A stretch of DNA of 21,338 bases from a virus. Of this stretch, positions 21,080 through 21,338 are shown one piece after another. The notes below the pieces were generated by a model. The model worked only from the letters and a program-made list of their open reading frames with translations, searched no databases and had not been told where the DNA came from. Within the stretch, counting starts at the first letter, position 1. Every line of letters begins with the position of its first letter. The stretch spans positions 1 through 21,338 of the IMG/VR virus record IMGVR_UViG_3300027659_000252; one strand, 5' to 3'. A program made the translations under genes and the position numbers.

Positions 21080-21338
21080 TTATTCAGTAGTCTCGACATC
21101 TATAGACATATCTTCAATAGATAATTCTGAAAAATTAAAATTTGGTTCAATATTATGTGGATACGTATCTCTTAATTTTTCATCATTAATTTCGTTATCC
21201 GTATCTATACCATCTAATAACATAGTATCTCCTGACATAGTATCACCTGACATAGATTCCATCATTTCTTTCATTTTTTCCATTCTCTCATCAAATAAAA
21301 GTTTAAATTCCTTCTCTCTTTTATTATCGTTAATCTTA
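21080..21338 (-). CDS. hypothetical protein, C-terminal part only (cut by the right edge)
   Basis: The frame is open to the window edge: codons above the first Met (21283) read REKEFKLLFDER without a stop, so the gene starts outside the window and this is its 3' end. The visible 86 residues are charged and Met-rich, with a helical part (MEKMKEMMESM), a tandem MSGDT MSGDT repeat, and an acidic Asp/Glu/Asn-rich C-terminus. Not recognised. It stops 8 bases before the SbcC-like gene's ATG, so the two are probably in one operon. Confidence 0.68.
   Translation of the reverse strand, partial: KINDNKREKEFKLLFDERMEKMKEMMESMSGDTMSGDTMLLDGIDTDNEINDEKLRDTYPHNIEPNFNFSELSIEDMSIDVETTE
21221..21250. repeat. 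15-base tandem repeat
   Basis: CATAGTATCTCCTGA (21221-21235) is followed directly by CATAGTATCACCTGA (21236-21250), with one mismatch, and a further CATAG. Translated on the minus strand it gives MSGDT twice. In-frame, so probably a recent slippage expansion. Confidence 0.85.

Noticed and set aside
1-21338. tRNA, rRNA and CRISPR arrays
   Set aside because: No cloverleaf with a TTCGA/TTCAA arm outside coding sequence and no regularly spaced repeats with unique spacers were found; the direct repeats seen are in-frame protein duplications.

Overview
The window looks like part of the genome of a large tailed phage of the Bacteroidetes, probably T4-like or jumbo and probably environmental. This is an inference from several signs: the DNA is very AT-rich, coding is dense with ATGA/TAATG stop-start overlaps, and there are no convincing Shine-Dalgarno sequences. 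A phage-type SbcC/gp46-like recombination ATPase lies beside a small RpoD-type sigma factor. There are many small unrecognised ORFs, an orphan Dam methylase, a Bacteroidetes-type histone H1-like protein, and one good match to the Bacteroidetes promoter pattern (TTG, then TAnnTTTG). No capsid, tail, terminase or polymerase gene is recognisable here, so the phage assignment rests on this context.

Nearly everything is on the minus strand, so reading order runs from high to low coordinates. From the right edge: a protein cut by the window edge (21080-21338), then the SbcC-like ATPase (18696-21071). A candidate promoter follows, then an unknown gene overlapping the sigma factor (18600-17250), closed by a strong Rho-independent terminator (about 17187-17219). 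A long minus-strand series follows (17153-10401). It contains a multi-pass membrane protein with a coiled coil, an amidase-like protein without a single histidine, an unknown protein, a pair of spanin-like membrane/coiled-coil proteins, small unknown proteins, a zinc-ribbon/EF-hand protein with a recent internal duplication, and a histone H1-like protein. The spanin-like pair, the amidase-like gene and the membrane protein may form a lysis or envelope module.

The middle (10420-7687) is unusually compact. Full-length dnaJ and a plus-strand gene share the four bases CATG as opposed start codons, and dnaJ also overlaps a small plus-strand membrane-protein gene at its 3' end. Dam follows, then a 458-residue protein with C-terminal leucine-rich repeats, a small unknown gene, a PcfJ-like protein and a glutaredoxin-like protein.

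The left part (3602-1) has two plus-strand genes, a tiny Cys/Gln-rich one and a 295-residue unknown. They face a minus-strand run of an unknown protein and then glutamine synthetase, DUF3310 protein and dTDP-glucose 4,6-dehydratase, the last three joined by ATGA overlaps. The glutamine synthetase is of the eukaryote-like GSII class and keeps its catalytic residues, so it is a candidate auxiliary metabolic gene.

No tRNA, rRNA, CRISPR array, insertion sequence or integrase was seen. No stretch over 300 bases lacks a gene. The longest gap is about 180 bases, between the divergent genes at 2324 and 2504.
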